Positions 22,980-28,604 of a stretch of 28,630 bases of DNA are shown one piece after another (the first letter of the stretch is position 1; each line of letters opens with the position of its first letter). The translations under genes were made by a program, and so were the position numbers. Under the pieces are notes generated by a model. That model was not told where the DNA came from, did no database searches, and saw nothing but the letters and a program-made list of their open reading frames with translations. The DNA comes from an uncultured Lachnospiraceae bacterium (GTDB taxonomy: Bacteria; Bacillota; Clostridia; Lachnospirales; Lachnospiraceae): contig CAOJQZ010000028.1 of assembly GCA_948441955.1 (NCBI GenBank), positions 1 to 28,630 of the forward strand. Reading direction: 5' to 3'.

Positions 22980-24884
22980 TTATTTCATCGCGGCAAGCCT
23001 CTCCAGGGCCTGCGTATAGTCTATTGGCTCTACATCTTCGCTTCCTGCCGCCAGTCCCCTGCTTACATCGTTGTACTGGACCGGCGTCAATATCTTCGGA
23101 TCCAGATGTTCCCCGGATCCCATCAGCCGGGATGCCTCTTCCATAATCAACGCCATCGCATCCTCTGACTGTATATCCTTTGCCTTCTTGTAACGTTTTA
23201 CAAGCTTCTCCAGCTGCCGGTTCTCCTTCATGGCCGCTGATACCTCTTCCTTTGTAGCAAAATATCCCAGCTTTGCGATCTGTCCCGCCGTACACAAAAA
23301 TCTGTCCTTTTCGTCATAAATGCGCACCTCTGACAGATCGTCAGGATTGTACCTAAAATACACCTTCTCTCCCTGGTAACTGTAAGAAAGCTCCAGGGAA
23401 TTAAACCATACTTTTGAGTCATAAAGTGACAGATATACGCCGTTACGCTGCACCTTCTGCATCCGGGTATTCCGCAGCATCATCAGGTTTAACTGCTCTT
23501 TTGTCGCTGTCCGCTTCTCAATCAGGCATGCGGCATACACTTCATTCCGCGTACGGCCTCCCATGCTGCTACCGTTATGGGGCCGGGTATTAAAATACCC
23601 TTCTATATAGGTGTCTACGTATCTGATAAACTCCGGCAGCAGAGTAAAGTTCTCTGCATCCTTCCCGGTCTTTTTCAGCCGTTCCGGCCGCTCCGCCACA
23701 GTACCGCCGGTATACCCGGCAAAAAGCTTCGAAAAATCTTCTTTTATGTCCCTAAAGGCTCTTTCTATAATCTTCGCCTTTGCATTCCTGGCAAGGGCCG
23801 TCCGAAACTCAATGCCCAGGTTTTCCAAGATCGTCGGTGCAACATGCTCCTGTGTCTTCGCCGATTTCCGGAACCCCCGGCCCCCGATATCAAAAGTAAG
23901 AAATTCCCGGCCATTGTCAGACAGGATCCGCCTGGGTATCCCATACCTTTCGATTCCCCGGCGCAGCGCCATCAGTGTGGCGTCGGAACAGGGGTTCATC
24001 GTTACATACCAGCCCACCATCTTCCGGCTCCGCACGTCCAGGAAACCAGTCAGGTACACGCGGACAGGCTTCTTATGCTCCCCGTCGTTGACAAATACAT
24101 CAAAGGTATGGTTATCGCACACCCAGATGTCATTAGCATTCAGATCATCATAGGTACGCTCTATGTAAGGCGCACACTTGTCCTTAAATGCTTTCTCTCC
24201 GTGCCGGTAATACTGCAGCACCGGCACAGGGATATCCTTTACGATCTTCCGGGCAAATGCAGCGCTGCTGGCCAATGGCAGCAGTTCCGGCTTTTCTGAC
24301 TTTAGCGCCAGCTCTGTCAGCTCCATGCACTTTTTCACGCTCTTCTGGGACTCATCCAAGTAATAATATTCAAAAAGATCAAACACCGTATCCGGTATGG
24401 CCTTTGCGTGGTTCTCATGTTTCCCCCGCCTGTCGATCAGCGCGCCCTCCCCGGATTCCTGCAGGGCCTTCCACTGCCGCTGCAGGATCCTGGGGGAAAA
24501 CTTTTTATCCGGGAACCTTGCCTCCAGGTACTCTGTAAATTTCTCATCCGCTTCTTTCCGGCTCCCACTGTAATGGTTCCTGTACTCGCGCCATTCGGAA
24601 AGGACATCTTTCCAAAAAGAGGCTTCTTTCCTCTCTTCATAGGACAGCTCTTCCAGGCCCTTTACAGCTACAGGCTTGTCCTGCCGGATGGCCGGGAATT
24701 TCTCCCTGTGCAGGCGCATGTACTTTTTCTGGAGTTTTGGCTCAATAGATGCAAGGGGAATTAAATAACCTTTTGAAGCAAAATTTATTTCTGCCTTGAT
24801 ATCCCCACAAGAAATTAATCTCCTTGTATGACGCTCTGATATTCCTCGTAAATCTGCATATTCTTTTACTGTAAGCTGTTCCAT
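22980..24884 (-). CDS. muA: MuA-like DDE transposase
   Basis: 634 aa. N-terminal winged-helix-like DNA-binding part (MEQLTVKEYADLRGISERHT), a second HTH region at ~115-160 (SPRILQRQWKALQESGEGAL), then the RNase H fold with D257 (VCDNHTFD), D323 (LSDNGREF) and E374 (KAKIIERAFRD) as DDE triad, close to the spacing of Mu A (269/336/392). A barrel-like Mu-transpos_C region follows, and the C-terminus from ~540 (YFATKEEVSAAMKENRQLEK) probably contains MuB/ClpX-contacting elements. It carries out strand transfer at phage ends. Preceded by a repressor-type operator at 24923. Confidence 0.96.
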   Translation of the reverse strand: MEQLTVKEYADLRGISERHTRRLISCGDIKAEINFASKGYLIPLASIEPKLQKKYMRLHREKFPAIRQDKPVAVKGLEELSYEERKEASFWKDVLSEWREYRNHYSGSRKEADEKFTEYLEARFPDKKFSPRILQRQWKALQESGEGALIDRRGKHENHAKAIPDTVFDLFEYYYLDESQKSVKKCMELTELALKSEKPELLPLASSAAFARKIVKDIPVPVLQYYRHGEKAFKDKCAPYIERTYDDLNANDIWVCDNHTFDVFVNDGEHKKPVRVYLTGFLDVRSRKMVGWYVTMNPCSDATLMALRRGIERYGIPRRILSDNGREFLTFDIGGRGFRKSAKTQEHVAPTILENLGIEFRTALARNAKAKIIERAFRDIKEDFSKLFAGYTGGTVAERPERLKKTGKDAENFTLLPEFIRYVDTYIEGYFNTRPHNGSSMGGRTRNEVYAACLIEKRTATKEQLNLMMLRNTRMQKVQRNGVYLSLYDSKVWFNSLELSYSYQGEKVYFRYNPDDLSEVRIYDEKDRFLCTAGQIAKLGYFATKEEVSAAMKENRQLEKLVKRYKKAKDIQSEDAMALIMEEASRLMGSGEHLDPKILTPVQYNDVSRGLAAGSEDVEPIDYTQALERLAAMK

Positions 24885-24922
24885 AAAAATCCTGCACCTT
24901 CTTGTTTTTTTGTCCTGGCAAT

Positions 24923-24938
24923 GCTATACTGTAACTGC
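24923..24938 (-). promoter_or_regulatory. Operator-like site upstream of muA
   Basis: The minus strand reads GCAGTTACAGTATAGC. It matches 14 of 15 bases with GCGGTTACAGTATAG at 27261-27275 in the repressor/Ner control region. It is 39 bases before the muA start and just beyond a small gene. No clear promoter boxes are next to it, so this could be an operator for muA transcription or a looping site. Confidence 0.5.
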
Positions 24939-25055
24939 TTATATTACAGAGATTCCGGTCCTTCTTTTGGGGATCGGTTTCTTTTTTGCACTGCCATCAT
25001 ACTCTTCGATCTTTTCTTCCAGCACAATTCTGCAGGAGGATATTATTTCTCCCAT
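24939..25055 (-). CDS. Small protein, unknown (38 aa)
   Basis: 38 codons from ATG at 25055, overlapping the previous stop by 13 bases. MGEIISSCRIVLEEKIEEYD, then GSAKKKPIPKRRTGISVI: acidic helix followed by a basic, proline-containing tail. No good Shine-Dalgarno is visible, so translation would be coupled to the gene upstream. No domain recognised. Listed because the frame is otherwise well composed and fills the gap before muA. Confidence 0.4.
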   Translation of the reverse strand: MGEIISSCRIVLEEKIEEYDGSAKKKPIPKRRTGISVI

Positions 25056-25348
25056 TCATAGCATTTTCTTGTATCGGCTTCAAATATCCCCCAGTCCTTA
25101 CCGTTCAGGAAAATCAGTTTGTCATGATGCGCTGAAATTTCCCTTATTTGCCGATTGCGACTTTTAGCGTTGTGCATGTGGTAGATAGCTTTCTTGACAT
25201 CACCGCTCTTGATGGCTTCTGCAACTGCTTTTCCATCTTTTTTGTTCCACCGCTTTAATGCTCTGATACAATCAGCGTTTACGTTCGCTCTCATTGTATA
25301 TCCCTGCACCTTTTTGCTTTCCTTTAATTCCATATTTATTTTCTTCAT
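25043..25348 (-). CDS. Small early protein, unknown (101 aa)
   Basis: 101 aa. Begins MKKINMELKESKKVQGYTMR then ANVNADCIRALKRWNKKDGK, and later KKAIYHMHNAKSRNRQIREI; ends FEADTRKCYEWEK. Basic, mixed α/β. Its ATG overlaps the stop of the 35-aa membrane peptide gene (ATGA). No family recognised. Position corresponds to the Mu early small genes between ner and A. Confidence 0.65.
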   Translation of the reverse strand: MKKINMELKESKKVQGYTMRANVNADCIRALKRWNKKDGKAVAEAIKSGDVKKAIYHMHNAKSRNRQIREISAHHDKLIFLNGKDWGIFEADTRKCYEWEK

Positions 25349-25452
25349 TTCCCGTATCTTCCCTTTTCAGATTTAAAGTATAAAATCAGCAGGATCAAAG
25401 ACCACAAAATAATCTCTCTTTTTAAAACTATCAGGAACGCCTTCATCATCAT
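25345..25452 (-). CDS. Single-pass membrane microprotein (35 aa)
   Basis: MMMKAFLIVLKREIILWSLI then LLILYFKSEKGRYGK: one strongly hydrophobic helix of about 20 residues with positive flanks. The start ATG at 25452 has AGGAGG nine bases upstream, and the TGA overlaps the ATG of the next gene (AATGA). This coupling makes it likely to be real despite its size. Function unknown; could act on host membrane or signalling. Confidence 0.6.
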   Translation of the reverse strand: MMMKAFLIVLKREIILWSLILLILYFKSEKGRYGK

Positions 25453-25469
25453 CTTCTTTCTCCTCCTGG

Positions 25470-25814
25470 TCACAGCATGCGCTTTAAAGGGCAGCTATCG
25501 CATTGTGCTGCATGCAGTTCTTCCTCATCCTCAAAACAGTCCGGGTACTTGCAGTACCTGCTGCAGATGTTTTCCCGTATCTCTTCCAGCAGTTTCCCTA
25601 CTGTGCCCTCCATAACTGGCAGGACTTTTGTCAGTTCCATCTGTTCCAGCCTGGACAAGAGGATAATACCCCTTTCTTCTGTATCGATGTACCAGCCCCT
25701 GTCAGCAAAACGGTAACCTGCTACCGTCACCCTATCCGTATGGCCATCCGACTGGACCGTGACTTTTCGGCCAATCGGGTACCTTTTTATTAACTTGGAA
25801 AATTCAAATACCAT
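25470..25814 (-). CDS. Small protein with a cysteine cluster, unknown
   Basis: 114 aa. The first ~65 residues are β-rich (YPIGRKVTVQSDGHTDRVTV, then AGYRFADRGWYIDTEERGII). The C-terminus from ~80 holds five cysteines, C84, C88, C93, C105 and C108 (C-x3-C-x4-C-x11-C-x2-C), consistent with zinc or metal binding. The pattern NIC..YCKYPD....CD.CPL is one I have seen in small Clostridia phage proteins, without known function. AGGAG precedes the start. It is first of the minus genes after an inverted plus-strand gene. Confidence 0.68.
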   Translation of the reverse strand: MVFEFSKLIKRYPIGRKVTVQSDGHTDRVTVAGYRFADRGWYIDTEERGIILLSRLEQMELTKVLPVMEGTVGKLLEEIRENICSRYCKYPDCFEDEEELHAAQCDSCPLKRML

Positions 25815-25847
25815 TTCATACCCTCTCCTTTTATGGTATACTTTCTT

Positions 25848-25883
25848 TATAATAGTCTTTTTTAAATAACTACTTTTATTTAA
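25848..25883. promoter_or_regulatory. Control region between divergent genes (25470 minus, 25898 plus)
   Basis: On the plus strand TATAAT at 25848-25853 is a good -10 with a poor -35. Downstream lies a perfect 8-bp palindrome, TTAAATAA (25862-25869) and TTATTTAA (25876-25883), just before the SD of the plus-strand gene. The palindrome is a candidate operator for autoregulation. Motif-level evidence only. Confidence 0.4.
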
Positions 25884-25897
25884 TGGAAGGATTCCTT

Positions 25898-26299
25898 ATG
25901 AAATTAAATATTGGCTGTATGCGCGATACACTACTTGCACTAGAACAATTTGAGTATGGCCAGCCTATCCATCATAAAGAACTTGAAAAAATACTCGCCT
26001 CTTCTTACTCGGAAGCAGATATCCAGTATTCCCTTTTGAAACTTTCTGAAGCGGGTTATATAAGAGCACAGATTTTCAATGAATCCGGCTTCTGCTTTCA
26101 AGTAAATATCATTTTCGATATCACATATACCGGCCATGAGTTTCTCAACAGTGTACGGCCAAAATCCGTATGGCAAAAAATTTCTCATTTGATTGGAAAA
26201 ACCGGAATCGAATCCCTATCTATAGCCAATGGAATCGCAAAAACCATTGCCACAGATGAATTTTCAAAACTCTTGTTATCAACTATCCACCCCAAATGA
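25898..26299 (+). CDS. DUF2513-like protein, plus-strand accessory gene
   Basis: 133 aa from ATG 25898 (AAGGA six bases upstream). Start MKLNIGCMRDTLLALEQFEY, then IHHKELEKILASSYSEADIQ, YSLLKLSEAGYIRAQIFNES and ITYTGHEFLNSVRPKSVWQK fit the DUF2513 family, a winged-helix-like hypothetical family common in phages. It is the only plus-strand gene besides the repressor, and its end overlaps the convergent gene at 26279 by 21 bases. Its position inside an otherwise one-directional operon is typical of an inserted, independently transcribed 'moron' that may be expressed in the lysogen. Confidence 0.8.
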   Translation: MKLNIGCMRDTLLALEQFEYGQPIHHKELEKILASSYSEADIQYSLLKLSEAGYIRAQIFNESGFCFQVNIIFDITYTGHEFLNSVRPKSVWQKISHLIGKTGIESLSIANGIAKTIATDEFSKLLLSTIHPK

Positions 26300-26617
26300 T
26301 CCATCTCCCCACATTTTTTCCAATTCTTTTATACTTGCTCTGCATTCATCTTGCCTCTTTATATACCGATATCTAAAGATCGCCATTTGGTAATCAATCC
26401 CTTCCTGCTGGGCAAGTTTTTTTATTTCCTCAATTTCTTTGTTCTTCTCTTCCAGCATGACATCTATTCCACCTCGGCTTAGCATTTCTTCCCTTGTCAG
26501 TATTTTTCTATGTCTTTTCATATCGATATGGTCCATCAGGACCGACAGAAGAGGGGCTGTAAGCTCCATGCTCTTTTCCAGCTTACGGATTCTCTTTTCC
26601 ACTTTCCTTTTTTTCAT
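26279..26617 (-). CDS. Charged helical early protein, unknown (112 aa)
   Basis: 112 aa. N-terminus MKKRKVEKRIRKLEKSMELT is very basic and matches the start of the upstream 55-aa gene. Then TREEMLSRGGIDVMLEEKNK and a helix EEIEEIKKLAQQEGIDYQM. No family recognised. It is translated from the Ner-linked early transcript and converges on DUF2513, overlapping its end. Confidence 0.6.
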   Translation of the reverse strand: MKKRKVEKRIRKLEKSMELTAPLLSVLMDHIDMKRHRKILTREEMLSRGGIDVMLEEKNKEIEEIKKLAQQEGIDYQMAIFRYRYIKRQDECRASIKELEKMWGDGSFGVDS

Positions 26618-26785
26618 TTATTGCCTCCTTCCTATTGCAGATTCACGTCGGCGGTTTTCCCACATAATTTCCGCTATCGCTTCTTTTGTGGCGAAATATT
26701 TTAATCCGGGAATCTTATTTATTTCTGCTATCCACAGACGTTTTTCCAGCTTGCGGAGTTTCTTTTCTAATTTCTTTTTCTTCAT
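26618..26785 (-). CDS. Small basic protein with MuA-C-like segment (55 aa)
   Basis: 55 codons from ATG at 26785 with GGAGG four bases upstream; the stop abuts the next gene's start. It starts MKKKKLEKKLRKLEKRLW, which resembles the start of the 112-aa gene downstream. Residues 30-46 (YFATKEAIAEIMWENRR) share 10 of 17 residues with MuA 541-557 (YFATKEEVSAAMKENRQ). The shared part lies in the MuA C-terminal region. It may compete for a MuA partner or be a decoy; inference only. Confidence 0.65.
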   Translation of the reverse strand: MKKKKLEKKLRKLEKRLWIAEINKIPGLKYFATKEAIAEIMWENRRRESAIGRRQ

Positions 26786-26795
26786 ATTTCCTCCG

Positions 26796-26984
26796 CTATT
26801 TCAAATCGATGAAGACTTTATTGTCATCCTGCCATGTAAAACTTTCCACTTCTCTATTCATATAGTCCAAGACATTGTCCTGGAACCAGCTGCCACGCGC
26901 AAGTACGTGGCAATCTGTATCACGTATGACTACTTCCGTACTGTCCTTAACAAGATCTTTTTCTAACATCCTGGCTAACGTCAT
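26796..26984 (-). CDS. Small early protein, unknown (62 aa)
   Basis: 62 aa. MTLARMLEKDLVKDSTEVVI, then RDTDCHVLARGSWFQDNVLD and FTWQDDNKVFIDLK: short helix then β-rich. AAGGAG lies 14 bases before the ATG, wider than ideal. It follows the Ner-like gene on the early transcript. No family recognised. Confidence 0.55.
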   Translation of the reverse strand: MTLARMLEKDLVKDSTEVVIRDTDCHVLARGSWFQDNVLDYMNREVESFTWQDDNKVFIDLK

Positions 26985-27022
26985 GCTTTATCCAACTCTC
27001 CTTTCTGTCCATTCTCCGGTCA

Positions 27023-27214
27023 TCATACTGCCAGGCTGTCCATACTGCACCCCAAAGCATCAGCAATGTACTTGCCCAGTACCATGGACGGCGGTTTCCG
27101 GCCGCTTTCTACCTGGCATATCATTGACGGCCTTACATTAACCTTTTCGGCCAGCTCAGTCTGTGACATCCCAAGCTCTTCGCGCCTTTTCCTGATATTT
27201 TCGCCAATATCCAT
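27023..27214 (-). CDS. Ner/Cro-like HTH (XRE family) regulator
   Basis: 63 aa from ATG at 27214, with AGGAGG nine bases upstream. A near-complete XRE HTH: RKRREELGMSQTELAEKVNV, RPSMICQVESGRKPPSMVLG and KYIADALGCSMDSLA. It is the first gene of the early minus-strand operon and divergent from the repressor, the position of Mu ner. It probably represses the early promoter and the repressor gene later in infection. The Mu Ner protein is of another HTH subfamily, so the analogy is positional. Confidence 0.85.
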   Translation of the reverse strand: MDIGENIRKRREELGMSQTELAEKVNVRPSMICQVESGRKPPSMVLGKYIADALGCSMDSLAV

Positions 27215-27260
27215 ATACACTTTCCTCCTTTCTGTGATATTCTATATTTATAGATTAACT

Positions 27261-27327
27261 GCGGTTACAGTATAGTATAATACAGTTTTTACTGTATTTC
27301 AAGCTATTTTGCAGCAATTACTGTATT
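27261..27327. promoter_or_regulatory. Repressor/Ner operator cluster
   Basis: Three related sites lie in the divergent intergenic region: GCGGTTACAGTATAG (27261-27275), the perfect inverted repeat ATACAGTTTTTACTGTAT (27281-27297 region), and AATTACTGTATT (27316-27327). All contain TACAGTA or its complement. A plus-strand TATAAT at 27276-27281 may be the -10 of the repressor promoter. The pattern is like the O1-O3 region of Mu-type phages; the binding protein is inferred. Confidence 0.7.
27274..27302 (-). promoter_or_regulatory. Early promoter Pe (minus strand)
   Basis: TTGAAA (27302-27297), a 17-base spacer and TATACT (27279-27274) form a strong sigma-70-type promoter directed at the Ner-like gene. 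The spacer is nearly filled by the palindromic operator TACAGT...ACTGTA, so repressor binding would directly block RNA polymerase. Predicted start near 27267, giving a leader of about 50 nt. Confidence 0.75.
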
Positions 27328-27361
27328 TTTATATTTTACATAAATATGGAGGGGTATTTTC

Positions 27362-28072
27362 ATGAATAATGTACAATTAGCCAATATCATCCGGCTACTT
27401 TGTAAGTCTAAAAAGATAACGGTAAAAAACCTATTGGAAAATTGTAAAATTAACCGTAATTTCATGTATGATCTTGAAAAAAAAGCACAAGCACCTTCAG
27501 CTGATAAATTAGTAGCTATTGCTGACTATCTCGATTGTTCTATTGATTACCTTCTTGGCCGCACTGACAATCCTGAGATCAACCATAGCCTTAATACATA
27601 CGATAAACACAAAAAGGGCACCTATACATACAATACAGAAGCTGTGTCCCCTGTTTCCATGGTTGCAGAAGAGCCTTCTGTTTACAAAACCAACAAGGAA
27701 ATTTCTATCCTTGGGAAAGTTGCTGCCGGTGTCCCTATCCTTTCCTATGAGATAGATTACGGAACCGTCATCCCTGAAAATTCTTCTGCTTCATATGCCC
27801 TGATCGCACAGGGGGATAGTATGTATCCTGTTATTTTGGACACGGAAGCGATCGAAGTCATCAGCCAGAAAACCCTTGAACAGGGAGAAATTGGTATCAT
27901 CTCCGTCAATGGAGAAATGACCTGTAAGAAATTTTATAGCTTCCCGGACCACTACGAACTACGGCCGATCAACCCGGATTTTGAAATCATATATGTGCCT
28001 AAAAGTTCTTCAACCAATCTTCAAATAAGAGGAAAAGTGTCTTTAACCGAAGTGCAAAAGAAGCGCTTTTGA
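27362..28072 (+). CDS. LexA/CI-type phage repressor (HTH + S24 peptidase)
   Basis: 236 aa. SD GGAGGGG precedes ATG 27362. Residues ~3-65 are an XRE-type HTH (KITVKNLLENCKINRNFMYD, then LVAIADYLDCSIDYLLGRTD). Residues ~115-236 are an S24 autoprotease: cleavage-site-like AAGVP with A122-G123, catalytic serine S153 in GDSMYP, and lysine K189 or K190 in MTCKKF. Such repressors keep lysogeny and self-cleave under RecA/SOS. This differs from Mu's c repressor, which has no S24 domain. Transcribed toward the phage end. Confidence 0.93.
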   Translation: MNNVQLANIIRLLCKSKKITVKNLLENCKINRNFMYDLEKKAQAPSADKLVAIADYLDCSIDYLLGRTDNPEINHSLNTYDKHKKGTYTYNTEAVSPVSMVAEEPSVYKTNKEISILGKVAAGVPILSYEIDYGTVIPENSSASYALIAQGDSMYPVILDTEAIEVISQKTLEQGEIGIISVNGEMTCKKFYSFPDHYELRPINPDFEIIYVPKSSSTNLQIRGKVSLTEVQKKRF

Positions 28073-28114
28073 AGTCATTTTTATATTTTTTTCTTATTTT
28101 TGAGAGTAAAGGAG

Positions 28115-28282
28115 ATATTGCGGACATATTTTGTTGTTATAAATAAAGGAAGTTTTGCAGTTTATATATTTTTCAAATTTATGTCCGCAATATTTTTTAT
28201 TTTTTTTAAGTATTGATATTTACTGATATAATAAAGCGGACATAGAACTACAGCATTTTCTAAAAATGTCCGTGATATTTTT
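28115..28282. repeat. Four inverted GCGGACAT-type sites near phage left end
   Basis: Sites: ATATTGCGGACATATTTT (28115-28132, plus), AAATATTGCGGACATAAA-like (28177-28196, minus), ATAAAGCGGACATAG (28231-28245, plus), and AAAAATATCACGGACAT (28266-28282, minus). They form two inverted pairs. The region lies outside the repressor gene at the expected phage end, so transposase end-binding sites are the leading idea; binding by another regulator is possible. Confidence 0.65.
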
Positions 28283-28381
28283 CTTCCCGTCTTTTATATA
28301 ATTTCAATAATCTTTAACCTTTCTTTAAAATGGCGTATTTTCGGCATTTTAAGAATTCATTCTGTTGAATTTCATTGAATA

Positions 28382-28413
28382 AAAAAATAGAGCCTTTTTC
28401 AGCTCTATTTTTT
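28382..28413. terminator. Bidirectional intrinsic terminator after the repressor
   Basis: Perfect 12-bp stem AAAAAATAGAGC / GCTCTATTTTTT with 8-nt loop and T-tracts on both strands. It can end repressor transcription coming from the left and host or other transcription coming from the right. Confidence 0.85.
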
Positions 28414-28427
28414 GTCTCGTTTTCCTT

Positions 28428-28444
28428 TGTCACTTAAAATGACA
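28428..28444. other. TGTCA...TGACA palindrome; candidate phage terminus
   Basis: TGTCACTTAAAATGACA contains inverted TGTCA/TGACA arms. Transposable phage and Tn552/Tn402-like ends often begin 5'-TGTCA; on the minus strand this reads TGTCATTTTAAGTGACA going inward, compatible with the left end at 28444. It is only one of several possibilities in this AT-rich region, since one copy of the 23-nt repeat would lie outside. Confidence 0.3.
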
Positions 28445-28560
28445 TTTTTTATTTCTCTCTGTTTCTCAAATGGCGTATTTTCGGCATTTTTGAGGATTTT
28501 TCTGGATTTTTCATTTTTTTGTTTTTTGTCATTCTTTATGATAAATTACACCTATATAAC

Positions 28561-28591
28561 AGAAAAAAGAATCCCGCAGAGCAGGATTCTT
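28561..28591 (-). terminator. Intrinsic terminator of the flanking host gene
   Basis: On the minus strand AAGAATCC and GGATTCTT arms enclose a GC-rich loop, followed by TTTTTTCT. It is placed 13 bases downstream of the stop of a minus-strand frame that enters from the right edge. This suggests DNA to the right of about 28.55 kb is host. Confidence 0.75.
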
Positions 28592-28604
28592 CACCTGTGG
28601 AGAG

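Larger units (their letters stand above)
28328..28490. repeat. 23-nt direct repeat, two copies 140 bp apart
   Basis: Copies at 28328-28350 and 28468-28490 are identical and start AAATGGCG, continue TATTTT and end CGGCATTTT. Each copy is an imperfect palindrome (AAATGGCG against CGGCATTT). They flank the 28382-28413 terminator and the TGTCA palindrome. The unit resembles the size of Mu-type transposase sites but shares only a loose CGG/CAT core with the other four sites. Confidence 0.7.
1..28550 (-). mobile_element. Mu-like transposable prophage (partial; right part beyond position 1)
   Basis: Replicative-transposition genes (MuA-type DDE transposase, MuB ATPase), Mu regulators (Ner-like, Gam, GemA, Mor/C) and Mu gp27-like protein are joined to a complete contractile-tail morphogenesis block. 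All run on the minus strand except the repressor and one accessory gene. The outer end near 28.3-28.55 kb is estimated: it lies between the repressor gene and a terminator that seems to belong to a host gene. The opposite end, lysis genes and fibre tip lie outside the window, so no target-site duplication can be checked. Confidence 0.9.

Noticed and set aside
23577..24299. Plus-strand frame of about 240 codons opposite muA
   Set aside because: Antisense shadow of a confidently assigned transposase; no SD.
28328..28490. Two-copy repeat as a CRISPR array
   Set aside because: Only two copies, 117-bp spacer, and the repeat is an imperfect palindrome beside a terminator; no cas genes.
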